The notes beneath the pieces are model-generated. The model was not told the origin of the DNA, did no database searches, and was given only the letters and a program-made list of their open reading frames with translations. Of a stretch of DNA of 64,000 bases, positions 17,770 to 26,342 are shown in pieces (position 1 is the stretch's first letter; the number at the start of each line of letters is the position of its first letter). The DNA lies in assembly GCF_023151555.2 (NCBI RefSeq), contig NZ_CP100426.1:62001-126000 (forward strand). The letters are read 5' to 3'. The translations under genes were made by a program, and so were the position numbers. The DNA is from Photobacterium sp. CCB-ST2H9 (GTDB lineage Bacteria > Pseudomonadota > Gammaproteobacteria > Enterobacterales > Vibrionaceae).

Positions 17770-18677
17770 AATTAAAACCGTTTTTGATGTTGTGTGCCCT
17801 TGCAGTATTTTCCGGCAGTCCATGGGCTGCACCGAACTGTAATCTTTCTCTGCAGAACATTCGGCTGGAGAACACCGGTAAGAATGTGATTTATGACATT
17901 TTTGAAGCCGGTAGTTTTTCACTGATACAGAATCATCTTATTGATATTAAAAATAATAGTAGTGATTTAACCTGCGATACCGTGGTGCTGATTCAGCCCA
18001 AGCAGAATTATTTTTCGGGCTCTCAGCGCGGACAACGGCTGGAATATCAGATTCTGGCGGCAAAAAATGCGGCTTCGATTTACGAAAATGGTTTAGCCAT
18101 TGTGGTCCGAAACCTCAAGCCCAAAGAAAAAAGAACACTTTCCTATCAGCTCAGGTTTGCTTCGGGTCAGTATGTTTCCCATGGCCAGTACCAGAACCTG
18201 TTTGACTACACGGCCGTTGAACACCCATTAAACAGAACCAATATTTTTGACGAGACGGAACATGACTTCCAAGTCAGGGTCAATAAAACAGCAAAAATCA
18301 GCTTATGGGGAACCAATGACCGGCATCAGTACACCGTTGATTTTGGTGAACTGGAAACGGGAAAAACCCTTCAGATCGCCCCTCAGCTTCTGGTTCAAAG
18401 TACGGCGGATTATTCCATTGATTTTCAGTCTGAGAATTATGGTCATCTTCGCCACCGTTCCGGGGATACCAAGTGGGATGTGGACTACGACTTTTTTGTG
18501 AACAACCGGTCCGTACCCTTGGCAGCCGGCGGACACAGCGTGAGTTTCAGGCAACCGGCCAGCGCGGTCGGAGACCGGTACTCGATGATGTTCCGGATCG
18601 GAAATGTCAGATCAAAACCTGCCGGACAATATGAAGATGTCATCACGATTACCGTGACACCATCGCTTGTTCATTAG
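17766..18677 (+). CDS. Tip adhesin / spore coat U-domain subunit
   Basis: A secreted two-domain subunit of 303 residues, coupled to the usher by ATGA overlap. Signal peptide MKLKPFLMLCALAVFSGSPW is followed by a first domain with a Cys pair and, from about residue 200, a second domain with the spore coat U-like end AGQYEDVITITVTPS. The same end pattern closes archaic pilins and the CsuE tip protein of Csu pili. Its position as last gene and two-domain build fit the tip adhesin. The first domain would then be the binding head; its ligand is unknown. Confidence 0.78.
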   Translation: MKLKPFLMLCALAVFSGSPWAAPNCNLSLQNIRLENTGKNVIYDIFEAGSFSLIQNHLIDIKNNSSDLTCDTVVLIQPKQNYFSGSQRGQRLEYQILAAKNAASIYENGLAIVVRNLKPKEKRTLSYQLRFASGQYVSHGQYQNLFDYTAVEHPLNRTNIFDETEHDFQVRVNKTAKISLWGTNDRHQYTVDFGELETGKTLQIAPQLLVQSTADYSIDFQSENYGHLRHRSGDTKWDVDYDFFVNNRSVPLAAGGHSVSFRQPASAVGDRYSMMFRIGNVRSKPAGQYEDVITITVTPSLVH

Positions 18678-19003
18678 GCCCGCTTGCCGTCTGTTTAAGA
18701 CAATCGTAAAGGATTCGGCCCTGTCGGGGCCGGTCAACCTCAGTAACTTGCCTCCAGTCTCAATAAGGGACAGCACCAGCCCGGCGTTTGCGTTTTACTC
18801 ATAAAAAGGTTGAGGAACAGGGGCCGGGTCTGGCTCCCGTAGGTGTGTCTGCGGCACCAGAATCAAGTGTTGAATCGTCGTTCGGGCGACCTATGTGAAG
18901 TCTGCGTCTGATGAAGATAATGACTTCAGATTGCTTTAGCTGATCAATTCCGAACAGCGTCACGGTGGATGCAGCGCGGGTAAAAACACAATTGGAGGCA
19001 GGT
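18678..19003. other. Gap between pilus operon and FAD oxidase
   Basis: 326 bp without a credible gene. A GC-rich hairpin CGGCCC-TGTC-GGGGCCG lies near 18717-18733 without a following T-run, so it is only a weak terminator for the pilus operon. The part nearer 19003 should contain the promoter of the oxidase. Confidence 0.45.
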
Positions 19004-20392
19004 ATGAGCCAGCTAGAGGCCGTATCCATTGAGAGCTTTAAAAAGCACTTTCAGGGAAAAATTGTTCTTCCCTCAGATGATGATTACGATGAGGTTCGTC
19101 AGATCTGGAATGCAATGATTGATCGGAAACCAGCCATCATTGCACGCTGTATTTCTGCGGAATGTGTTGTGCAGGCGGTCAATTTTGCGCGTGAGCATGA
19201 TCTCCTGCTGTCTGTCCGTGGGGGAGGACACAACATTGCCGGGAACGCTGTCTGTGACGGCGGCTTAATGATTGACATGTCCCTGATGAATGCTGTGCAT
19301 GTGAATCCGAATACCCAAAGGGCGGTTGTGGAACCTGGTTGCACCCTTGGCGATGTGGATGCTGCGGTGCAAAAACATGCTCTTGCGACACCGCTTGGAA
19401 TCAACTCGACTACCGGGATTGCCGGTCTGACGTTGGGCGGTGGTTTTGGATGGCTGAGTCGGCTTTACGGCATGACGATTGACAACTTACTTTCTGTCCA
19501 TGTTGTTACCGCGAACGGTACCCAGCTGAAAGCCAGTGAAACTGAAAATGCCGATCTGTTCTGGGGTGTGCGGGGCGGCGGCGGTAATTTTGGTGTGGTC
19601 ACTAGCTTTGAGTTTCAGCTTCATCCGGTCGGCCCTGATGTGCTGAGCGGGTTGATTGTCTTTCCGTTTGATCAGGCGAAGTCAGTGCTGACTCAGTTCG
19701 CTGAGTTTACGGAGTCTATGCCGGAGGCACTGAATGTCTGGATGGTCACCCGTAAGGCGCCACCACTGCCATTCCTGCCTGAAGCAGTTCACGGTAAAGA
19801 AATCGTCGCGCTGGCTTTGTGTTATTTCGGTGACCCGGCTGAAGGTGAAAAACTGATTGCGCCTTTACGCAGTTTCGGAAGGGCATACGGTGAGCATGTC
19901 GGTGTGCAGCCTTATAGTGCCTGGCAGCAGGCCTTTGATCCTCTGTTAACCCCGGGCGCCCGGAACTACTGGAAATCACATAACTTTACCCACTTATCTG
20001 AAGGCGCCTTAGATGTTCTGATTGAATACGCCGGAAAGCTGCCGTCACCCCATTGCGAGATATTTATCGGTACGATCGGTGGGCAGACAACTCAGGTGGC
20101 AGCGGATGCAATGGCCTATTCAAGTCGTGATGCACGGTATGTGATGAATGTTCATGGCCGTTGGGAAACACCTGAAGAAGATGAAGCCTGTATTTCCTGG
20201 GCGCGAGAGTTTTTCTCGAAATCAAAACCTTTCGCCAGTGGCGGTGCCTATATCAATTTCCTGACGCAGGATGAGAGCGATCGCGTTGAATTTGCTTATG
20301 GTGAAACCTACGCACGATTGGTCGAGCTCAAGAAAAAATATGATCCCAACAACCTTTTCAGAATGAATCAGAATATTAATCCGGACGGCTGA
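19004..20392 (+). CDS. FAD-linked oxidase, berberine-bridge type
   Basis: A flavoprotein oxidase of 462 residues with the PCMH-type FAD-binding domain and a C-terminal BBE segment. GGAGG sits just before the ATG at 19004, so the longer frame from 18965 is rejected. The FAD site shows LLSVRGGGHNIAGNAV, where the His is the usual covalent flavin attachment point, and GIAGLTLGGGFGWLSRLYG. The position of the second, Cys link of bicovalent members is not Cys, so a single covalent bond is expected. The BBE end is KYDPNNLFRMNQNINP. These enzymes oxidise alcohols, sugars or secondary metabolites. No signal peptide is seen and the substrate is unknown. Confidence 0.87.
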   Translation: MSQLEAVSIESFKKHFQGKIVLPSDDDYDEVRQIWNAMIDRKPAIIARCISAECVVQAVNFAREHDLLLSVRGGGHNIAGNAVCDGGLMIDMSLMNAVHVNPNTQRAVVEPGCTLGDVDAAVQKHALATPLGINSTTGIAGLTLGGGFGWLSRLYGMTIDNLLSVHVVTANGTQLKASETENADLFWGVRGGGGNFGVVTSFEFQLHPVGPDVLSGLIVFPFDQAKSVLTQFAEFTESMPEALNVWMVTRKAPPLPFLPEAVHGKEIVALALCYFGDPAEGEKLIAPLRSFGRAYGEHVGVQPYSAWQQAFDPLLTPGARNYWKSHNFTHLSEGALDVLIEYAGKLPSPHCEIFIGTIGGQTTQVAADAMAYSSRDARYVMNVHGRWETPEEDEACISWAREFFSKSKPFASGGAYINFLTQDESDRVEFAYGETYARLVELKKKYDPNNLFRMNQNINPDG

Positions 20393-20406
20393 AGCGTCTT
20401 TAACGT

Positions 20407-20434
20407 GAAAGCCCGCCAAATCTGGCGGGCTTTC
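20407..20434. terminator. Terminator between FAD oxidase and DUF3429 genes
   Basis: GAAAGCCCGCCA-AATC-TGGCGGGCTTTC, a perfect 12-bp stem between convergent genes, likely used from both sides. Confidence 0.8.
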
Positions 20435-20472
20435 AGTGGTTGTTTTGACTGAGCAAGGTGTTGCGGCCATTG

Positions 20473-20922
20473 TTATGTCAGCATCAACACCGCATGCAGC
20501 AGGATAACGCCTGCAGTCAGTCGGCTTCGCATCGGCTGATATGCTTTGGGTTTCTCTTCCCCTTCCGTCTGCCGAATCAGTTTTTCTGCAAACCAGACAG
20601 CCAGATAACCCAGTGCCAGGAGTCCGGCTGCTGTCACGCTATGCTTATTGCCCTGCAAAATTGCGCCCCAGGCCAGCAGAACAAACAGATTGCTCAGAAT
20701 CAGGGCATTCCGGCTGAGTTTGTGAGCCATATGATCAATGGCGTTGCCCCATAAAATTCCGGACAGAAAACTCAGAATCACGGCACTGTAGGCGATGAAC
20801 ATCTGTTGGCCGGACAAGTTGAACAGCCTGATATCCGTCATAGCCAGCATCAGGGTGATCAGAAAAGGCAGCAGGCCGAGATAGCCAAGCTGTTTCATCA
20901 GAGAGTCAGGTGTTTGCATCAT
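20473..20922 (-). CDS. DUF3429 inner-membrane protein
   Basis: A small membrane protein of 149 residues with about four transmembrane helices (near 14-30, 42-60, 75-90, 95-113) and a fifth hydrophobic stretch at the end. The motif SFLSGILWGNAID is characteristic of the DUF3429 family. A basic, Pro-containing cytoplasmic loop (QTEGEEKPKAYQPMRSR) precedes the last helix. The function of the family is unknown. It is monocistronic, with GAGGA close upstream of two consecutive ATG codons. Confidence 0.82.
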   Translation of the reverse strand: MMQTPDSLMKQLGYLGLLPFLITLMLAMTDIRLFNLSGQQMFIAYSAVILSFLSGILWGNAIDHMAHKLSRNALILSNLFVLLAWGAILQGNKHSVTAAGLLALGYLAVWFAEKLIRQTEGEEKPKAYQPMRSRLTAGVILLHAVLMLT

Positions 20923-21402
20923 ATGTCCTCAGGTGATGAATCACCGGCTGATCCGGGATGATTTTTCCTTCATAAATATAGCTTCAGTCAGTGTTTCATG
21001 CGCAGTTGCGACCGTTTCGGCATCATAAGAAACAGATCCAGCCGGAAACCCGAAAGTATTTATTTTCCGAATACTGACTATTCAGTTTATTCATGCATTG
21101 GCGGGGCCTTTGAAACGTATAGTGATGGGTTTCAACGGCTGGTTGTGCTGTTGGTTCGGACGAAAGTCGCGTGATGCAGGATGCGCTGATGCTTCTCTTC
21201 CGGGCATCGTTTTTATGAAAATTAAGCCAGACTAGCTTGGCCCGATTTCGTGACAGAAGCTTCCGCCAATCTATGAAGACTCAGCTACAGTTAGACCAGC
21301 AGAGAACGAGAATCACTGAGCAAAAGCGTATGTAACACACGGCAGGCATATCCGAACCGGTATTGCAGCTTGCCAGAGCAAGTATTTACTGACTGGAGAA
21401 AT
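20923..21402. other. Gap upstream of ohr
   Basis: 480 bp with no credible gene on either strand. It should hold promoters for the DUF3429 gene and ohr. No clear OhrR-type palindrome was recognised, and no ohrR gene lies in the window. Confidence 0.45.
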
Positions 21403-21828
21403 ATGATGAAAGTTCTGTATTCCACAAAAGCAACATCTACTGGCGGGCGTGACGGTGCTTCGGAGACTGAAGACGGCAAACTGAAAGTGCAGTTGAGCAC
21501 ACCGAAAGAGCTGGGCGGAGCCGGCGGCAGCGGCACGAATCCGGAACAGCTCTTTGCGGCGGGTTATTCTGCCTGTTTCATCGGAGCAATGAAATTTGTA
21601 GCGGCACAGGATGGCATCAAATTACCGAATGAGCCCAGCGTGACAGCGCAGGTGGGGATTGGTGAAAATCCGAAAGGCGTTGGCTTTGCAATTGATGTCG
21701 AGTTACATATTTCGCTGCCGGATCTGGAGAAGGATGAAGCCAGGGCGTTGGCAGAAAAAGCGCATGAAGTTTGCCCTTACTCAAATGCGACACGTGGCAA
21801 TGTTCGTGTTGAACTCGTGATCGTATAA
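21403..21828 (+). CDS. ohr: Organic hydroperoxide resistance protein
   Basis: A thiol peroxidase of the Ohr/OsmC family, about 141 residues. It reduces organic and lipid hydroperoxides using a reactive Cys pair. The peroxidatic Cys lies in GYSACFIGAMKF near residue 59-60, and the resolving Cys in HEVCPYSNATRGN near 124. The Gly-rich ELGGAGGSGTNPEQLFAAG segment is typical of Ohr rather than OsmC. Two adjacent ATG codons (21403 and 21406) follow GGAG; the second is better spaced. Ohr is usually induced by organic peroxide through OhrR and relies on lipoylated proteins for electrons. Confidence 0.92.
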   Translation: MMKVLYSTKATSTGGRDGASETEDGKLKVQLSTPKELGGAGGSGTNPEQLFAAGYSACFIGAMKFVAAQDGIKLPNEPSVTAQVGIGENPKGVGFAIDVELHISLPDLEKDEARALAEKAHEVCPYSNATRGNVRVELVIV

Positions 21829-21846
21829 CGAACATTTCATAATTTT

Positions 21847-21872
21847 AACGGGCTCAATTGAGCCCGTTTTTT
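21847..21872 (+). terminator. Terminator after ohr
   Basis: AACGGGCTCAA-TTGAGCCCGTT followed by TTTT, 18 nt after the stop codon. Confidence 0.88.
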
Positions 21873-22282
21873 GTTTTCAATGTTTTGTTTTTAATTTTGG
21901 CTGGTGGCGGAGTCAGAGATGTTTTTTATTTAAATATCTGCAAGTAAATTATAATTAACTTTGTTAAGTTTGAGCCATTCAGACATAAGGCGACGATGCG
22001 GAGGAAATATTAAATGCCAGTTTTTTTGATATTAAAAAACTGCTGATATAAAAACGACTTAGCCTCGCCATTAATATTTGTGAGGAAGGTCAAATAAAGT
22101 TGTGGGTTTTCGTTCAGCCCTTTGCTGGCGTGGCTTGAGGGTGTGTTTCGTTATGAGCTTTCTTATAGTCAAAATGACTTTATTTACCCTCAAAAAGTCG
22201 GAATTGAAATAGGCTATTGAAATGCTTTATAAGAGAATTCTAAACTCAGCGCATCGAATCATTTTATGGCTGGTATTTCCCT
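21873..22282. other. AT-rich promoter region of the first T6SS operon
   Basis: About 410 bp with no gene, AT-rich, directly upstream of the T6SS kinase gene. GGCTATTGAAATGC (22212-22225) has the GG-N10-GC spacing of a sigma-54 promoter but departs from consensus at other positions, so it is only a weak candidate. The start codon that follows is a TTG without a strong ribosome binding site, which suggests tight control. Confidence 0.4.
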
Positions 22283-24271
22283 TTGTCTGAGTCTGATAAT
22301 CAAAAAGTGTCTGCGATTGATAGTGTGATTCATCGTGCGCTGATTAAAAAAAAGAAACGTCAAAAGGAATTGGAGCTTGCAAGCAAACCTTCTCTTGAGG
22401 AAAGCCTGCGGGCCAGGTTCGATATTCTCGAAACAATGACCAAGCCCGGTCGCGGCACGGTTGTGTACAAGCTGGCCGATAAAGATGATCCCAATAAAGT
22501 CATTTGCTGTAAGTCCGTCATCGAGCGTGGAAACGAAGCAGCAGAGAATGCATTACTGAGTGAAGCAACAAAGCTTGAGGTCTGTCAGCACCCGAATGTT
22601 GTGAAATTCATTAAGGTTGGCCACGAATTTACCACCCCTTATTTTTTCATGGAGTGGGTCAGTGGCGAGAATCTGGCCCAGAAAGTCAGCCGTCACAATA
22701 ACGGTGGCTTTCGTGCAGATCACATTGCCTGGCTGATTTATCAGCTGGCCGGTGCGCTGGATTATGCCCACACCCAAGGTGTGTGTCATCTGGATATCAA
22801 GCCTTCGAATGTGCTGATTGGCGCAGACGATGCTGTTCGTCTGGTTGATTTTGGTGCTGCGCAATATGTCGGTGAAAGTAACGAATATGTCGAGGCCAGT
22901 CTGAACTACGCCTCGCCTGATTATGTACGTACCGGAGTCGGACAACCTGAAGATGATGTTTATTCACTGGCTGTGATGGCCTATTGCCTGTTCCTCGGGG
23001 TAACTGCCAGTGCAGATATCGGCATGGTTATTCAGGGCCAGAAGCGGCCGGTGGTGATTCCGCCGCATGCATGGAAAGCTATTAAAACCGTGATCACCAA
23101 ACCCCGTTATCACGGCTATTCGCCGATTCAGTTTGCGCAGGTGCTGGGTCAGATTGATACAGATACACCGCTGTCGAATGCACCGATTTTCAACAACATG
23201 CGAAATGCCGATCTGGTTCTGAGTAAGAAAAAGGTCCATGCATTCAGTGCCATTGAGGGCTGGAAGTCGCTGGAAATTACCCTGATTGGCGCCACTTTGG
23301 TTTTGGTTGCTTTCCTGGTGCTTCGCAATGTTTTTTCTTTTGCGTTCGATATGAATTCAGGAACGCCGGTTCAGCCAGCCAGTTTCACCTACGACGGTCA
23401 GATCTTCCAGCCGGATGATACGTCCTGGTTTACCTACCAGTTTCTGAATGAGTTTACATCTGAGACACCAGAGCTTTCGAAAACGGCGGTCTCTGTGGTT
23501 GAAGCCTATGACCGGAAAAAGTCGGAACGTGAAAAGCAGCTGTATCAGCACCTGAGTCCGGTGTTTGAGGATGAGCGTCAGGCTGAGACGACACGCCGTG
23601 AAGAACTGAATGCGGTCAAAAATGAACTGATCACCATTCGGCGTCTGATGCAGGGCGGACAGCCGGGCGACAGTGTGCACATTGAAAAACAGCTCTCCAG
23701 TGCTCAGGCAAGGATCAATGCGCTCCTGCAAAACGAAAGTTTATACAGTGAAAATGCAGTCACGCCTGAGGAAGCCCTGAATTTGCTGGAGGTCGGCGAT
23801 GCGGTGTTTGCCCGGAAAGCGTTTGAATCTGCCTGGCAGAAGGCCACGGCTCAGGCTTACTACTATTCGCACGAAGTCCGTTATGAGACGGTCGTGAAGG
23901 TACTGTCGCGCGTTTCTGTCCTGATGGATGAAAGCAAGTTCAAAGATGCCTCCAGCCTGATCGAAAGTGCGCAGGAAGTATTCCCGGAAAGTAAGGATAT
24001 CCGCCGGATGGGTGCCTTACTGTATGCGCGCCGCGGGGAATACATTCTCCAGCAGTCGCTCCACTCAGATTTAGTCGTGGATAAAAGCATTATTCAGCAG
24101 GCGTATCAGGACGTGAAGACGTTTGCGCCGGAACGACTGGAGCAGGTGAAAGCACAGCTGAAAGAAGAAATTGCGCAGGGGAGTGAATCCAGATTCAAAG
24201 CCGGTGCGCTGAGTATCAATGCCAAAAATGTAACGTCGATTGTTTTACCGGATTGGGAGTGGGAAGCATGA
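22283..24271 (+). CDS. T6SS-associated Hanks-type Ser/Thr protein kinase
   Basis: A membrane Ser/Thr kinase of 662 residues at the head of the T6SS operon. The kinase domain (about 43-310) has a Gly-rich loop at GRGTVVYKLA, Lys77 as the ATP lysine, HLDIKPSN as the catalytic loop near residue 169 (Leu replaces the Arg of HRD, a non-RD kinase) and DFG near 189. One membrane helix follows (about 329-353), then a periplasmic helical region. There is no FHA domain in the protein, but the FHA protein TagH is encoded 13 kb away. By analogy with PpkA it would phosphorylate TagH or a related factor to switch assembly. No matching PppA phosphatase is in the window. The start is a TTG. Confidence 0.88.
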   Translation: MSESDNQKVSAIDSVIHRALIKKKKRQKELELASKPSLEESLRARFDILETMTKPGRGTVVYKLADKDDPNKVICCKSVIERGNEAAENALLSEATKLEVCQHPNVVKFIKVGHEFTTPYFFMEWVSGENLAQKVSRHNNGGFRADHIAWLIYQLAGALDYAHTQGVCHLDIKPSNVLIGADDAVRLVDFGAAQYVGESNEYVEASLNYASPDYVRTGVGQPEDDVYSLAVMAYCLFLGVTASADIGMVIQGQKRPVVIPPHAWKAIKTVITKPRYHGYSPIQFAQVLGQIDTDTPLSNAPIFNNMRNADLVLSKKKVHAFSAIEGWKSLEITLIGATLVLVAFLVLRNVFSFAFDMNSGTPVQPASFTYDGQIFQPDDTSWFTYQFLNEFTSETPELSKTAVSVVEAYDRKKSEREKQLYQHLSPVFEDERQAETTRREELNAVKNELITIRRLMQGGQPGDSVHIEKQLSSAQARINALLQNESLYSENAVTPEEALNLLEVGDAVFARKAFESAWQKATAQAYYYSHEVRYETVVKVLSRVSVLMDESKFKDASSLIESAQEVFPESKDIRRMGALLYARRGEYILQQSLHSDLVVDKSIIQQAYQDVKTFAPERLEQVKAQLKEEIAQGSESRFKAGALSINAKNVTSIVLPDWEWEA

Positions 24272-25806
24272 GTGATTTAAATACTCGGCTGGATGCACTG
24301 TTGTCTCCAATCAGCGCGGACCAGCCTGTGGGTGAGGATGCCCGCTATGAGCTCTGCTATGAGCTGATGGAAGCTGAAGTGAAGAAGTTCGGCTCATTGT
24401 TTGGTGAAACAGTTGACTGGATGGAAGTGGAGAAGCAGGCCGAGATTGTTCTGCTGCAGCACAGTAAAGATCTGAAAGCCATGGCGTATATCGCCCGTGC
24501 CTGGGCGGAGCATTATGGCAGTGCTGGCCTGAAAGCCGGTCTGGTCTTGCTGAAATCCGCTCTGGAACAATTCGGGTCTGCTCTTTATCCGTCTCGGGCC
24601 AGAGCCCGGGATAGCGCCATTGAATGGCTGGACAAGCAAATCGAGCTGGTCGCGCCAAAACTGAAGAACTCGTCTTACGAGGATCTGGATACGAGTTCGG
24701 CGCTGTGTCAGGACATCGGCTTCTCGATGGGCGAGGTATTCGAAGGGTCGGATGTCTCAATGGTGAGTGCCCGGGATGCTTTGGCAACCCAAAGCCGCAG
24801 TATGGGCGCTCCGGCAAAACCGGCAGAGCAACCGGCGGTACAGTCTGCGCCTGCTGCGACAGAAAAACCGGCAGAGCCTGTGAAGCAAGCTGAAGCGGCG
24901 CCGGAACCTGTTGCGCCGCCTCCAAAAACGGCCAGACCGGTATCCAGACCGACAGCGGCACCGAGTGTCTCGCTGAGTGGTGACACTGATAAAAAATCGC
25001 TGGAGCAGATGGCTGAGCATCTGCTGCACCAGGACCCGGCAATGCCGCTGGCTTATCAGGTTGGCCGGTATCTGACCTGGATGGCCGTGGATGAGTTGCC
25101 GCCACATGACGGTGACGGAAAAACACCGCTGCGTCTGCCGGTGAGTCAGGACACCATCAGTGATTATGAGGCGGCGCTGTCAGCCAAAGCTGTGGATGAA
25201 CATTATCGCCGCCTGGAGAAAAGTCTTCGCAATACGCCGTTCTGGCTGACCGGACACCGTCTGATTTCGGTGATGCTGAAGCAGATGGCGTTTGTTCAGG
25301 CAGCCGAGGCTGTCCGTGAAGAGACACGTCGTTTTATCTCCCGCCTGGAAGGCGTGGAAACCCTGTCATTTGATGACGCAACCCCGTTTGCCGACGAGGC
25401 AACGAAACAATGGCTGGCTGCGGCACCTGCGGGTTCCGGCAGTGCGGTCAGTGAAGGGTTGTCTGAATTACTGGGCGATCTGGACGGCGACAATCTGGAA
25501 GGTGCTGAGCTGGGTCAGTTACTGGTTTCAGCCTCTTCTCAACTGGATGCCGCTCAGTCCGGGCGCGCCAGATTTCTCTTACATCTGCAACTGGCCAAAT
25601 TACTGCACAACAATGGTCTTCACAGTCTGGCGCTGCCACATCTGGAAGTCATCTGGCCAGAAAGAGAACGGGTTCATTTGAGTTACTGGGAACCGCATCT
25701 GGATGCAGAACTGGAGCAGTTACTGTCTTCAACACTGACTCAAATTTATTCACGGGAAGAAGCCTTTCCCGGCAAGTACAGAGAATGGCTGAAAGCCGTT
25801 CATTAA
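24268..25806 (+). CDS. tssA: T6SS baseplate/cap protein TssA (VasJ type)
   Basis: 512 residues from the ATG that overlaps the kinase stop (ATGA at 24268). The N-terminal ImpA_N domain is clear (LDALLSPISADQPVGEDARY, then ARAWAEHYGSAGLKAGLVLL and ALYPSRARARDSAIEWL). An Ala/Pro-rich linker (about 180-240) separates it from the C-terminal VasJ-type domain that ends EAFPGKYREWLKAVH. TssA primes the baseplate and, in the long types, caps the growing sheath at its far end. A second ImpA_N protein, TagA, is encoded at 35066-36337. Confidence 0.92.
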   Translation: MSDLNTRLDALLSPISADQPVGEDARYELCYELMEAEVKKFGSLFGETVDWMEVEKQAEIVLLQHSKDLKAMAYIARAWAEHYGSAGLKAGLVLLKSALEQFGSALYPSRARARDSAIEWLDKQIELVAPKLKNSSYEDLDTSSALCQDIGFSMGEVFEGSDVSMVSARDALATQSRSMGAPAKPAEQPAVQSAPAATEKPAEPVKQAEAAPEPVAPPPKTARPVSRPTAAPSVSLSGDTDKKSLEQMAEHLLHQDPAMPLAYQVGRYLTWMAVDELPPHDGDGKTPLRLPVSQDTISDYEAALSAKAVDEHYRRLEKSLRNTPFWLTGHRLISVMLKQMAFVQAAEAVREETRRFISRLEGVETLSFDDATPFADEATKQWLAAAPAGSGSAVSEGLSELLGDLDGDNLEGAELGQLLVSASSQLDAAQSGRARFLLHLQLAKLLHNNGLHSLALPHLEVIWPERERVHLSYWEPHLDAELEQLLSSTLTQIYSREEAFPGKYREWLKAVH

Positions 25807-25833
25807 CATATAGCTGCTAAGTAAGGACAAGTT

Positions 25834-26331
25834 ATGTCTAAAGATGGTTCAGTCGCTCCGAAAGAGCGAATTAATATCCGATACGTACCCGCTACCGGCG
25901 ATGCCCAGGAAGAGGTAGAGCTGCCCCTGAGTATGATGGTCGTGGGTGATTTCACCGGCCGCGACAATGAAACACCGATTGAAGATCGTGATCCGATCAA
26001 TATCGACAAAGACAACTTCAACGATGTGCTGAGTGCGCATGCACCGAACGTCAAAGTGAATGTAGCCAACCGTCTGAGCGATGAAGAAGGCGCACAACTG
26101 GGTGTTGATCTGACCTTCAAAAATATGAAGGACTTCTCTCCGGAAGCGATTGCCCGTCAGGTCCCGGAACTGGGCAGTCTGCTGGAACTTCGTGAAGCAC
26201 TGGTGGCACTGAAAGGTCCGCTGGGGAACGTACCTGCTTTCCGTAAGCGCATTGCGCAGGTGCTGCAGGATGAAGATTCACGCAATAAACTGCTCAGCGA
26301 ACTGAGCATCAATACGAATAACGAAGAATAA
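25834..26331 (+). CDS. tssB: T6SS contractile sheath small subunit
   Basis: VipA/TssB, 165 residues. It pairs with TssC to build the contractile sheath. Characteristic stretches are KERINIRYVPATGDAQEEVE, LPLSMMVVGDFTGRDN and MKDFSPEAIARQVPEL. Spacing to tssC is 11 bp, the standard tssBC pair. Confidence 0.97.
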   Translation: MSKDGSVAPKERINIRYVPATGDAQEEVELPLSMMVVGDFTGRDNETPIEDRDPINIDKDNFNDVLSAHAPNVKVNVANRLSDEEGAQLGVDLTFKNMKDFSPEAIARQVPELGSLLELREALVALKGPLGNVPAFRKRIAQVLQDEDSRNKLLSELSINTNNEE

Positions 26332-26342
26332 GCAGGTGCCGA

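Noticed and set aside
22212..22225. Sigma-54 promoter for the first T6SS operon
   Set aside because: GG-N10-GC spacing fits but the rest of the -24 and -12 boxes does not; kept only as a weak note in the intergenic entry.
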